Source: Henricia sp. BOLD:AAB3569
Lineage: Eukaryota; Echinodermata; Asteroidea; Spinulosida; Echinasteridae
Reading direction: 5' to 3'
Assembly (NCBI GenBank): GCA_037783545.1
Contig: JBBELK010000305.1
Location: 1,364,001 to 1,428,000, forward strand
DNA length: 64,000 nucleotides
A program made the translations under genes and the position numbers. This document shows, piece after piece, positions 44,785 through 55,525 of the stretch (its first letter is position 1; each line of letters opens with the position of its first letter). Under the pieces are notes generated by a model that saw only the letters and a program-made list of their open reading frames with translations, did not search any database and had not been told where the DNA came from.

Positions 44785-45685
44785 TTCAAAATGAATGCAT
44801 GCCACTGTTATGGCCGTTATCGACCACAGATTGGGTCGTCGATGCGATAGATACTGGTATGTTTGGTAAGTGAATGCTACATGTAATAACACCAGTGTCC
44901 AGCGAATCATGTTTGGTGACTTTACACCTAAATGCACATATATGTAATTTTGGAATGACTTGGCTGTACTTTTGAAGTGTTTTAGAGAGGAAAATGGATT
45001 ATTTTTGTCAGGGCGGCCAAGTTTTTTTCTCCGGGCGGCAAAATTTTTGTCCGGGTGCTAAACGCATTAATGCAGATGTTACGTATGGTACATGTACACG
45101 CTGTCTCAGTTGCATTTCAAATTGCGTTCGGGTGCTCTCATTTTGTTCCATCCACACAAAAAAATTTGTCAATGTCTTTGAAAAACATGAACCAGACTAA
45201 AAAGTGTTTAGAACCAGCCGGGCCTTTATGCATTTAAAACCACCCATGTGACTGCTTTCCACCAATAACAATGCAGTATAAACTGTCGTACGGTACATGT
45301 ACCGGGTAGGTACAGTACATGTTCAAATTTATAAATGAAGAACATTGTACATACATTGTACATACAAGTGGACTTGGTCATGTTGGTTGACTCTGCAGAG
45401 TACATGTACACATGTACCGGTACATTGTATGTTTATTTGAAGAATGAAATTTATTGCTGCAGCCATAAATTTGCACGATGTTCTTACCGGTATATGTCTA
45501 TTTGAAACACATCAATTTATTTTAATGACAGAAAGTGTTGGTTTTGAAATATTAACATGAGCTGGACAGTCGCCCTACCCGGTATTGTACTCGTAAATTA
45601 TAAGTTTTTGTTTTTCATGTACTGCCGATTCTGATGCTCAAAATCTTAACCAAGGTGAAACAAAAGTGGGTCGTTTTAAAAGTGC
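44785..45685. other. No gene seen
   Basis: Contains a decayed repeat (45225-45290: TTTAAAACCACCCATGTGAC..CCAATAACAATGCA..TAAACTGTC) resembling 37268-37325, and TA-motif arrays at 45284-45430. Confidence 0.35.
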
Positions 45686-45930
45686 ATTGGATCAGTCATT
45701 GTGCAGTCACATGTTTACATTTTCTCCCCTGTACCGGTATGCGCACTCGGGCGGAACGTTGCATGTTTCTATTGCCGCTTACCGTCTAAATTCCCCGGCA
45801 TTTTCCTTCCTCGAGAAGGAAAATTGCCAGGGAAAATTCTCCCGCCATTTACCGGAAAATAGCGGATGTCTGAGCACATTTTCCGTCTTTTCCGGCATTA
45901 TCCGGTAAATGGTTTTCAATAGAAACACGC
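45686..45930 (+). repeat. Repeat R, copy 3, uninterrupted
   Basis: Provides the unbroken version of R around TTTCTCCCCTGTACC, where copy 2 has the 2.36-kb insertion, and of GTTTCTATTGCCGCTTACC, where copy 1 has the nested MITE. The inverted module 45761-45930 has TTACCG..CGGTAA arms. At 45732-45739 it carries TACCGGTA. Confidence 0.7.
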
Positions 45931-46971
45931 ATATAAAGCAACCAGACTGTTGGTTGCGTGGCAATGGCTTGCACCATGAAGCAACAACCAAAAACAGCAA
46001 AGCACGTGACTTTATAAATTGCACATCCATTTGAAAGTGATTAATTCAGGTTGCCGGCCATAATGTACATGTACATGCAAAAGGCCAATTGAAATAAATT
46101 GTGGTCCACATCACAATTGACTTCCACTATTAAAAAGTAGAAATAATTTCATTTAAATTTATCGAGAAATAATTCTTCCTAAAGGAAATTAAGATGATGT
46201 TTACTTTGATTACCAGCCACCTTACATGTACACACATTTGCTCGTTCAAGTTACAACGCACTAATAAACTACACAAATTTGCTGATAAATACCGAATGAC
46301 CACGTCGGTGTGAAAGTGCAGCAGGCGATTAGCGACAAATTGGCCTCTTCAGGGACGATGCAAGAAGACGCAATGCAGACCCGGGCAGAGTCCCGGAGGC
46401 AAATTAGATGGGCAAATATTGGATCGTGATGACATTCCCGAAATGTAAGAGAAGGCAGCTGAAGTAAAACAAAACCGGTTCTGATAAACTCCATAGATAC
46501 TCCAGGTCCTTGCATGACTCATAAATAAGCCAAGGGAATATGCATTGGAAGTACAGAGTACCTTATACGATATACAGTGCACATTAGTTTACACATGTAA
46601 CTACCGTAAGTAGTTTTAGAGCTAAGAAATTTAAAAACCATTGAGTACTCTACAGGCCTAACTGCATCCCCTCCATGGAAGGAAGTATGATGCCCTTGTT
46701 TGGGTTGCGGACAACAGGATAGGAAGTGTGCATGTCATGTGGTACTAAAATGAAAATGAACTTGAAGACATGACAAAGGTCAAGCATTATGGTTGTGCTC
46801 AAAAGCAAATTTTACCTGTAAAAATGTGCACACAAGTAGATAATGTTCAGCATTGCAACAAAGTGAAGATACAATGTATCAAAATCTGAATGTTGTGAAA
46901 ACCGAATATATATACACACGTTGAACAACAACAGAAATGTGGGGTACCGTTCCTGATTGTACTCGCAACAC
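45931..46971. other. No gene supported
   Basis: The segment 46300-46520 has open frames on both strands, with an acceptor-like tract on minus (TTTTGTTTTACTTCAG), but no consistent exon could be built. The remainder is AT-rich. Confidence 0.3.
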
Positions 46972-46974
46972 TAA

Positions 46975-47666
46975 AGTGGTGTTCCCATTGGACTATTTTT
47001 GGTTAAACTCCCGTGGTTGTGCGGGAGAGTAACAAAATTTAGTCCAATGGGGACGCACGGAGAATTAGCGTCCCTGCAAAGTTACCGCAACCACGATGTA
47101 AAACGTACAGGGCGAGAGAGGCCGCGGAAACTTTCCGCTCAACCGCGGGAGTTTTACAGGGCCCTCGAAAAGTCCAATGGGAACAGCGCCGCCCTGTAGA
47201 ACTATACCGCTGCCGCTCTGTAAAATGCCAAATGGATGACGTCACTTCCTGCATCGTGCAATCCCACCACACATTGCGCGAAAAAATTATGGTTATAATG
47301 TACATGTACGGGCCCTGTATGTACGTACCGGTACGCACGTGTTTTTTTTCATGCAATAATAATTTTATAATGGCAAGTTTATTCGAAGTTGTTCGAAATT
47401 TGATTGGGTTTCGTGCAGCATGCACATAATTTCGCGCCAATATGTGTATCGCATGGCATGTCAAACATCCTGTTAGGTCAAAGGTTATGTAAACCACGCC
47501 CTCAATTGACCACATATGGCCAGCCGAGTAGCTAAATTTTCCGCTCACGTCGTGTAAAATATATGGTGTGTGGGAACGCACGGGAGATTCATGAAGGAAT
47601 GTTTACAGGGAGTCGCGGAAAGTTCCCGCGAGGGCCCGGAAAAAGAAGTCCAATAGGAACACGCCT
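46975..47666. mobile_element. TAA-flanked 692-bp inverted-repeat element
   Basis: Ends AGTGGTGTTCCCATTGGACT and AGTCCAATAGGAACACGCCT are inverted copies with few mismatches, and TAA flanks both sides (46972-46974, 47667-47669). PIF/Harbinger affinity is inferred from the TWA duplication. The interior repeats the phrases AGTCCAATGGGAACAG, CCGCGG and TTTCCGCTCA. A 180-codon minus ORF across it has no recognised domain. Related fragments are at 35480-35647 and 38281-38400. Confidence 0.7.
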
Positions 47667-47671
47667 TAAGG

Positions 47672-48030
47672 TGAAAACTTGGGGTTGCTGGTTAGGTACA
47701 TGTACCTGTGCCCTTGGACAAGGCACTTAAACCATCTGACCTGGTCAACCATGGAGGAAGCACTTGCTCTATCCTTCGTAAGGGATGTAAAGCCGTTGGT
47801 CCAGTGTGTTGTGAAATGCACCTAAAAGATCCCAGCACATTCCCGGTGTCTCTGGCTGTCAGCTGCCAATGGCGCCACCCGCCTACGGTATGTACATGTA
47901 CATGTATCTCGATGTTTACGAACATGTAGTGTAAGATACAGTTTGTAAACTTCATACAATTCAGCCTACGGGCTGCAAATTTTAGTTCATTAAACCCATT
48001 AAATAAATAAATAAAATAAGTAAGTGAAAG
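47672..48030 (+). mobile_element. SINE related to 27283-27550
   Basis: Begins in the tRNA-related part (GTGAAAACTTGGGGTTGC) directly after the TAA of the previous element. It shares CCCTTGGACAAGGCACTTAA, AGGGATGTAAAGCCGTTGG, GATCCCAGCACA and CTGCCAATGGCGCCACCC, and ends in an A/T-rich AAATAAATAAATAAAATAAG tail. TACGGTA (47884-47890) and TACATGTACATGTA (47893-47906) stand where the other copy has TA. Confidence 0.65.
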
Positions 48031-49888
48031 TGGAAAATTTTCCCACTTTTTGAATGAAAACAAAACCTCAATCAATCTGAGAGTGGAAAATCTCTACTAC
48101 ATGTAGCTGAGCTATGAGCCACAGTGATTTAGGCCTACTCCCTCAGGGTTTCTTTTTACTTAATTTTAGTAAATTTACACAAAACCATCCAAGCTGAAAC
48201 CACGTTCTATTCACCCTTTTGTCAAGGGCACAAAACCTCTTTCTGTTTAAATAATCACAAATTGTTCCCCAGTAGGGAAGTAGTGGCCTACATGTACATA
48301 TTTTGTGACTGACTGAAGCTGCAATTTGCATCAACCATGTCAACCTTTTCAGGACCAACACATTTTACAATGTACCAAGGTAATACACGTTCAAGTACCA
48401 GTTTTAGGCCTTTTCACAATACCAGCGCGAAATTTGGCACTGTAGTACAGACAGAAAACAAAAACAACGTGGCTCCTCTTTACGACATGATGGCCTACGA
48501 ATCTCTTTTTCACATTTTACGAAGGCAGAGATCCAGATGAAGTGATAGAAGACAACGTCTATTGCTACATGTAGTTGCTACTCCAGTCACAACGGCATCT
48601 ACGGCTTTTCAGAGCTAGACAACACCGAGAAATTATTGCAAGCAGCAAGAATCTTAACCCGGGGCAAACTTAACCCTGCTCGTTTTACACTGCTGTTTGG
48701 AACTCAGGGCAAGAGTTTCAACCTGGGGTGAAATACCTCAACCGAGCAGGGTCTCGAGCAGGGTTGAGTTCAACCCGAGTTGAAACAAATCTCCGGGTTG
48801 ACGCAGAGTTGAAATTGTTAAAGTGTGAAATGTCGTGATATCTGGTATACCGGTACCACAAAGGCTACCTTGGACTGCAAACTGAGGGGGAAAAATTGGG
48901 GGCAAACAACATCTTGGGGGTAAGATTTTTTTTAAACAAAAAACAGGGCAGTAACGGAGGGATTAAATATTTTTTGCAACAGTGAAACACTTCTTCATAG
49001 GGGTTTGTTGCAGCCTTATGATTTAATAATTGAACTAGACTGTGTTTAAGCCACATTGGTCAAACTACTGGTACAGTATGTACGTACATGCAAAGTACTT
49101 GCTCAATTATTAAAAGAGGAAACTGGGTTTGAATGACAATTTACCATTAGCAAGTCTTAATATACTCCTGATTGCTCTTAAATTACATACTATATGTACA
49201 CATACTGTACATGTGTAGCCACCGTGTCTCACTATTTGCACAGACATGCACGTTAAGTGCAGCCTTGCCTAGTATTACCCATGGGCTACTGTGGGTGGAA
49301 CTCAAAGTATATATGAGACTGAATCCATCAAACAGGGATGAACTGATCTGTCTGCCCTTAGGGGGGCAAGACAAATACACTGTATTAGCTGCATTGTGGT
49401 TCAAAGGTGAATTGCATACATGTACTGGTACATGTATGGTACCAGCCTTACCCATCCCTCAGCAAAATGGGTTGAACAAGTATTTTTACAGATGTGGTTT
49501 TGACATTGAACACTGTATTTACAATGTACATGTACTGGTACACATGTACATGTATGTACTGTACAGTACTTTGGAAATAATTTACAAGTCAGACATAAGG
49601 TAGGGACTTGGAAATCTGTGACATCACTCGCGCACTGAGTACACTTACGGTACTGTTCAGTTTCACAACGCATTCTTGCTGTTTCTGGGTTGCACATCGT
49701 AAAAAATAAGCTCTAAAACATTCACAATATTGTTCAATTCAAACTTTTTTAATAGATACTGAAAATAAAGCATACTTTCTACGCATTTGCGGATGTTCTA
49801 TTGCGATAAAATTGATACTTCGTAAACAGCGGAAGCCGAGAAAAAAGTCCGGTTTACGTACAATTTTGCCGATCATCCATATTCGAAG
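48031..49888. other. No gene seen; degraded inverted-repeat DNA near 48650-48830
   Basis: The stretch 48650-48830 is full of GGGTTGA/CAACCC and GAGCAGGG phrases (AACCCTGCTCG opposite CGAGCAGGGTT), probably a degraded MITE. Other parts hold TA-motif arrays (49430-49565) and unsupported short ORFs. Confidence 0.35.
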
Positions 49889-50005
49889 GCTAGGGCTGCG
49901 TTCTACTAAATACGTAAACCGTTGCCAACTTCGCCACTGGTTAGTGTTTTTGTGCACTCGTCTATGGACAGCCGGATACCAGTTGTTGGCGAACGATAGG
50001 GGTGT
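49889..50005 (-). repeat. Dispersed repeat, inverted relative of 13806-13925
   Basis: The reverse complement reads GTTCGCCAACAACTGGTATC, CACTAACCAGTGGCGAAGTT and AGTAGAACGCAGCCC, matching 13806-13925 in order. Immediately after (50052-50085) is a piece related to the 669-1276 element. Confidence 0.5.
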
Positions 50006-50313
50006 TTCAAATAGTCATCACAGGCCACCGTGGCATGGTTCTCAACATTTCAGCCAATCAGTGTTGAGTGCGCCACGTTAGGGAACACTGAGGATTTTTG
50101 CGGCATCGGTTGAAGTTTTCAATTATTTGTGTCATTTGTACAAGGATAAAATAAGTTAATGGCTGTTCTTCTGGAAGGTACAGTGTATATAGGCCTATTT
50201 CTACATTACGCTGTAAAATCCTGAACCTCATGTGCTGATGGATTTTGCTGTGAATGAATATTTTATAACTATCGCCTACTCAATCGTCCAAATGAGCTGC
50301 TCCCACCAACACC

Positions 50314-50349
50314 CAATCGGGCTATCGCCTCCATTCCATAGCCCGATTG
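50314..50349. repeat. Perfect 12-bp hairpin
   Basis: CAATCGGGCTAT (50314-50325) and ATAGCCCGATTG (50338-50349) flank a 12-base loop. Nearby ATCGCTC/GAGCGAT phrases add a second weaker hairpin, so a small inverted-repeat element is possible. Confidence 0.5.
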
Positions 50350-50531
50350 AACCTGGCAGCTTGAACAACCGCGCCGTTCCATTTGGCGAAATCGCTCAAT
50401 GGAGCGATTATGCTCAATCTAGCGAAAATTCACAACTGTTGACATGATCGCGTAAAAGAAGTGCTCAAAATCTTCCTAAATATATCACCAAAGAAGGCAG
50501 GTTTAACTTTTTTCCAACCCGTAACTCGTAA

Positions 50532-51470
50532 TGCACCTATCAATTGTATGACGCACCCTCGGACCCCCGGGAAAGGTGCGTCATGTCCCGGAATGTCCAG
50601 TCACAGATTGACGAAGGTATTGTGTCAAAGTACACATTGGCATGATTGGTCCGTCACGATTACCATGACTAGTGCGTCAAGGTACATGTACCGGTACGTC
50701 AATGGTGCGTCAGTACAGTGACAGTGTCCATCATCGGTTTTCCACAGCGCCCGATCAAACAAAACCACGACGGCACGGCGTTCAAAAAGTCCCCTTTAAA
50801 AAATATTGAAGCCCCCTAATGTACAACACAGAGTGAAATGGAATTTAACAGATTTGAAACATCATTTTAGTTCCCCAATTGCATGTGCATGTACTTTCTA
50901 AAAATGGATGAAAAACAGGAGAAAAAAAAAATACTGCTGTGTGGAGTAATACCATTTTGGAAGGAGGGGTGACCTGACTGTTTCCGAGGTACATGTACAT
51001 CTGTTTAATGTCTTTACCTGTTGTTGGCCACCGTGCATGCCAGAGATGTTTTCGCGCCGGCTGCATGCATTCGTGATCGATCGTATGCGTACATACCGGT
51101 ACGCCCGTCGTCTGGACGGCTAGGCTCCGGTTGGATTTTTAAACGGGAATCACCATCGCCAGCGGCGCCTTTGCCGGGCGTTCGCCTTCGATATTCATTT
51201 TCGCCGTGTACATTTATATTTTTTATACATGAATGTCAGTCATATATGTCCGTCAAGGTGCGTCGTTTTCCAAAGATGGTGCGTCAAAATTTGGTACATG
51301 TAGTTTGAAGCGTCATTTGACAAGAATGGTCCGTCACAAAAAGTGACGGAGGGTGCGTCACGTTACTCAAAAGGATGATGCTCCTGTGGACATTGACGCA
51401 CCTTTCCCGGGGGTCCGAAGGTGCGTCATACCATGGAGGAACCTCCATGGTCATACAATTGAAAGGTGCA
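50532..51470. mobile_element. TAA-flanked 939-bp element with GTGCGTCA repeats
   Basis: Ends TGCACCTATCAATTGTATGA and TCATACAATTGAAAGGTGCA, followed inward by CGCACC..CGGACCCCCGGGAAAGGTGC on both sides, make TIRs of about 50 bp. TAA flanks the element (50529-50531, 51471-51473). Subterminal GTGCGTCA/TGACGCAC repeats recur on both sides, as transposase-binding repeats often do (inference). The right TIR alone carries a 20-bp palindromic insertion (51431-51450). Confidence 0.75.
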
Positions 51471-51576
51471 TAAGTGATTAGTAGGTAGGTATTTTATGTA
51501 TCAATTATGGCAATATACTTTGGGGAAAGTGGCGACTGGCGAGGGTGTACAGTATTTATACCTAAAAGTGACTCAT

Positions 51577-51930
51577 TCCGCGTGTGGTCTAGTGGGTATG
51601 AAGCGGAACTCCCAATCAGAGGTTGTGGGTTCAAGCCCCACTTCGACCAACGTGTCCGTGCAAGGCACTTAATCCCAGTTGCCTCGTCAACCCAAGCGAT
51701 ATTTGGGAAGCTGTTAAGGGAATGCCTAATCTACATGTAACTGCTGATACTGATACTGATACTGTGATAGGGTTGAGCGCCTGGCCAGCAGCCACCTACC
51801 GTAGTTTAAGCGAAATGATTCTGGTGATTTCCTGATGGCAGCGATAATAATAATGGCAACAGCGCCAAGAGCACCCCGCAGGGTGGACATGTGCGCTATA
51901 CAAGAATCAACCATTATTATTATTAAATGT
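51577..51930 (+). mobile_element. Full-looking tRNA-headed SINE with LINE-like tail
   Basis: The tRNA-like head has the A-box-like TGTGGTCTAGTGGGTATGAA and the B-box-like GGGTTCAAGCC. The body has CAAGGCACTTAATCCCAGTT and a short TGATAC microsatellite (about 51744-51762). The tail ACAGCGCCAAGAGCA...GCGCTATACAAG plus an ATT repeat mirrors the 3' end of the LINE at 27885-30636. SINEs commonly borrow the 3' end of their partner LINE (established), so a dependent pair is inferred. Confidence 0.75.
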
Positions 51931-52162
51931 AAACGTCAAAAAGTAAAAAGTAAACAACCTAATTGAACTTAGAGATAAGCTAAACAAACCAGTGCACTGC
52001 CACTGGTACAATCAAATACTTAACAATGGGAATAAACAAACAACTACAAAATAGAAGTAGGACTACAGTACAAACAAATTATAGGCCTAGCTATACGTAA
52101 ACTTAAATCTCTTTGAGTTTGACAGAAATCATGTACAAATTTGAAATTGTAGGCCTACTCAC

Positions 52163-52380
52163 TTTGCTGGCTCGATTTCTGGGTTCAATGTTTCATTTTT
52201 CACAATTGAAGTAATCTCCTCCGAAGTTTGACTTCCCTGCTGTGTCTGTCCAAGACTTTCCCGGGCCACATCATCCATTTTATCGTCACATGTTGTTTTC
52301 TCACTAAATTTTCCCGACTCCGAGTCAGCTGATGAAGGCGACCTCATCAGCTGATCGCCTGCCTGGGATGCGGCCTGCAT
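52163..52380 (-). CDS. Candidate first coding exon of a minus-strand gene
   Basis: From an ATG at 52380 the minus strand encodes about 72 residues rich in S, E, D, Q and T, beginning MQAASQAGDQLMRSPSSADS and running to ..NPEIEPA. It stops at a good donor, CAAA|GTGAGTAGG (GT at 52162-52161, phase 2). The polar, non-repetitive composition and lack of TA motifs are unlike surrounding ORFs. No family is recognised and the next exon was not identified at lower coordinates, so this is only a candidate. Confidence 0.35.
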
Positions 52381-52389
52381 GACGGTCAC

Positions 52390-53483
52390 ACTACCCGGCT
52401 TCGCACGGTAAAATTTACAAATTTGTCGTATCCTCTAACCCCTCGTTATTTACAGTAAACCAACACAAAGAATCTCCAGACGGCACTTTGCAAACAATAG
52501 ATATTTGCTCCAAAATGTTTTCATAATTCAGGCTGTGACGGAGCGAAGACCTGCAGGAATTTTAAGAAATTAGTTGATAATTTTCGCTCCAAACACAGCA
52601 ACTTTTCATATTCCCCGTGTACGTACGTACGTACATGGTGCACATTTAGAACTTCACTGGTACACCGGTATACGATGAAACAACGTAAAACCAACCGGAA
52701 ATTCACTTTGGTAACCAGTGAAATTATTGCCGCACCTGTCGTTTCGTTAAAATTGCATTCAAGAGAGGGCGCTATTTAACTTCCAAGCCAACTTAGGGGC
52801 GTCGTTTACTATTCGCAGATGAAACTTTTCTTTTACGAATTCCAGGAACAACAGCATTAAACAAATAAAACATCTGAATTACATAACTAAAGAATAATGT
52901 TGATAAACTACTTGTTTAAATTTTAGCCACGTGGATGTGGCTAAAATTTACCATTTTATTTTGTTTATGAATGAATGGTAACAAAAAGTTATCTGCAGAC
53001 AACTTTTTATAAAAAAATACTTTCAGTTGACATTTTCTCCGACCAAGGTACCATTTTACACGAAAAACAATCATGAGGTGTTTGTTACCACTGTGCTATC
53101 AACACTCTTATGTTTTTTGTTGTCAACTCGTAAAATGTTGGTTAACTGCAACATGTACATGTACATGTTGTGTGACCGGACCTAATAGTCGGTCACTTTG
53201 AATCTAAATTGTTTAAATAGTGTTCTCGTAGTTTTCCCAGGTGCATTCCAGCCTGCCACATGTCACTGTTGTCCCTTGATATAATTCCTTAGGAGCAACT
53301 GTTTCCTTGTGGTGGCTGGGCTGCATCTGGTCATTTCTTGAATACTTTGGACATTGTTATTTTTACTTTATTGTGTACTTGCTGAGAGCTGGCCCAGTTC
53401 CTACATAAGGCGCATATATGTGGGGATTGTGGTCAGTTCTTCTGTCCTGATTATTGGCGTATTGTACGTTTTAGCTGTAACCT
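52390..53483. other. No further gene seen; possible upstream region of the exon
   Basis: If the exon is real, this is its 5' flank. It contains GAGAGGGCGCT (about 52764-52774), a GTACGTACGTACGTAC run (52620-52635) and a hairpin-like GCCACGTGGATGTGGC (52926-52941). No other coding content was recognised. Confidence 0.3.
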
Positions 53484-53617
53484 GGGCTGCTTTCGAGCGC
53501 TCGTCCCTGGTGCTCCCAGGTGGTGGAAACGTTACGTCACACACATGCTTACACACGCTTTCGGGCGAGCACCATGGAGCACCATGGAGCACCTGGTGCC
53601 GCGCTCGAAAGCAGCCC
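53484..53617. mobile_element. MITE with GGGCTGCTTTCGAGCGC ends
   Basis: GGGCTGCTTTCGAGCGC (53484-53500) and GCGCTCGAAAGCAGCCC (53601-53617) are perfect 17-bp inverted repeats. The interior has GGTGCTCC/GGAGCACC phrases. Relatives are 57202-57655 and the half-element at 54872-54963. No clear target duplication. Confidence 0.7.
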
Positions 53618-54544
53618 TGCATGGGCCGTGGTGTTGCCTCCAACTATTATTCTCAGAATGTTTTACTTTGTCTTAATTTATTGGTTGCTGGTTTTAAACC
53701 ATGGCTAGTATAGCCGTTTTCAACTTTGTGGTACTATAATGCAGGTACATAATACCTGGAAAATGTATTTATATAATCTGAAATTGATTCAAAAGCCTGT
53801 GTTTGTGCTAGTCGAACCCCCTGAACCCGGGACAACTCGAACCCCCAAAAAGACACCCTAACTCCAGTACCCGGGACAACTCGAACCCTTTCTATCGTGA
53901 CCCAAAACGTCATGTCGTATTTTATAAAAATTATTATATGACACGATGTCACCCGAGGATATTGCAATCATTATAGGATGGTATAAAGGGTTAATTTACA
54001 CGTTATTGTTAGTTTGATGTGTGTGTTCATACACTACGGTCGTGATCCGGGCGCTACTGATCCAGTGTTTTATTAGGCTTGGTTCCAACACTGTGATCGT
54101 GCTTCGTTTTCCGTTCGATCGTACCCACCGCCCTTACAGAGCGCTGGGATGGGCTAATCTCTTTGCGTCCTCATTGGCCAACGGACGTAAAAACAAATTT
54201 TCCAGCAGGTAAGGCATATTTTGCACACAATACACTAATTTCATTCGTAAATTTGATTTTTGCACTGGATATACACCAGTAAGACATTTATAGAAATTTA
54301 TTATTAAATTGGATTTAATGTAGGAAAACAATATATCAAATCATATCCCTCAAAGGAATAGAGCTCAAGAGAGATCATAATGGCAAGCTTCACTAAACAG
54401 GAATGCAACAAAGGAGTGTCGGGTCAGAATGAAAAACACCAAAGAACAAAAAGTGCAACTTGTGATTTGGGCAATTTGTGTGTAGACAATTAGGAAATTT
54501 TAAAGTGAGTTTGGATTTATCAATGTCTTTTTATTTTTATTTTA

Positions 54545-54725
54545 TTTTATTTATATACCACATCCAACAGCGGAGGTACCGCCAATTACAGGAATGGGAG
54601 CAAGTGTGGTTGAGTGCCTTGCTCAAGGGCACAGGTGCCACAACCCGTCACGGCCAGGAATCGAACCTACATTCTAGTACTAGCACAGGAACTTAAGTTC
54701 GACGCACTATAGACCGCTCGGCCAT
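54545..54725 (-). mobile_element. tRNA-headed SINE, reverse orientation
   Basis: On minus the head reads CATGGCCGAGCGGTCTATAG (A-box-like) with the B-box-like GTAGGTTCGATTCCTGGCC, then TGTGCCCTTGAGCAAGGCAC, an unrelated body with GGCGGTACCTCCGCTG and an AAATAAAATAAAAT tail at about 54536-54552. The head with a long variable part resembles a Leu/Ser-type tRNA, but the internal copy is not a clean tRNA. Confidence 0.65.
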
Positions 54726-54871
54726 GCAAAAACATCCACATCAAAATGGTTAAACTGTCCAATCTGAATCGTGCCATTGCATTAGGTATGGTGGAAGCAA
54801 AATACTGAACTGTAACTCCCCTTGCTTGAGTGTAATAAAGTTGACATCGTTGTTTTTTGGTGTTTTTCATT

Positions 54872-55525
54872 CACTTTCGAGCGCGATTGTGTGTACGCAT
54901 GTGTGTGACGTAACGTTCCCAACGCCAAGGTGCACCAGGGACGAGCGCTCGAAAGCAGCCTATATTGTAACGATTGTGCCAATCGGCCGGTAGAGGGCGC
55001 CAGTACGGTTCTACGGTGGATCGAGCGGCCTTCTGCCGGCCGAGGATCGATTCTATCTGGGACGTCTGCTGGGAAATAGACTTAAGGTCAAGTCTCTAGA
55101 CAGTCGTATTTGGTCCGCCTGACGCCTATAAACCCCACACGCATCAGTCTTGGTTATGAATAGTACCTTGCTAGAGACTTGAGAAACCTGTTTTCGCGCC
55201 AATATTATTGCTTCATGGCGCGTAATATATAATCACGCTGTTGCCATAGAACCAGCCAATAACATTTCGTCCATCGTGCCGTGGTAACGTCCACTTCTAC
55301 CAGAGGGGATGTAATGTTATCTGATTCGGTTAATGCGTGTTTTAAAACTTCAATATTGTTATTTAGAGAAACTGTTTAAGCGTTTAGTGAAAAATAGTAT
55401 GTAAAGTTACAGTCAAGTGCATTTATGATGTACAAATAAATGTACAACAATATTCATACAAAAGATCTCCCCTAAAATGATTATGGGAGATCTTGTATCA
55501 GCTTCTTTTGATGAATGTGTTCTAA
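54872..55525. repeat. 654-bp block, copy 1
   Basis: Nearly identical to 57567-58221: I count about seven differences. It opens with half of a GGGCTGCTTTCGAGCGC MITE (CTTTCGAGCGCG ... GAGCGCTCGAAAGCAGCC), then TGTAACGATTGTGCC, CCGGTAGAGGGCGCC (close to the CTCF consensus), CCTATAAACCCCAC (TATA-like), AATAAATGTACAAC and a hairpin AAGATCTCCCC..GGGAGATCTT. No ORF. It resembles a solo LTR in having TATA and AATAAA signals, but shared 5' flanking DNA argues for a segmental copy. Confidence 0.8.

Noticed and set aside
46261..46582. Possible minus-strand exon after TTTTGTTTTACTTCAG
   Set aside because: Three frames on two strands look equally protein-like, and no frame-compatible join to the 52163-52380 exon was found.
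54021..54211. Possible exon ending CCAGCAG|GTAAGG
   Set aside because: The donor is good, but the 63-codon frame has no recognisable content and no acceptor or downstream exon was identified.
21765..54725. tRNA genes at the B-box-like sites (21808, 22246, 27322, 39987, 51626, 54655 minus)
   Set aside because: Each lacks a complete cloverleaf and is followed by SINE body sequence, so they are tRNA-derived SINE heads.
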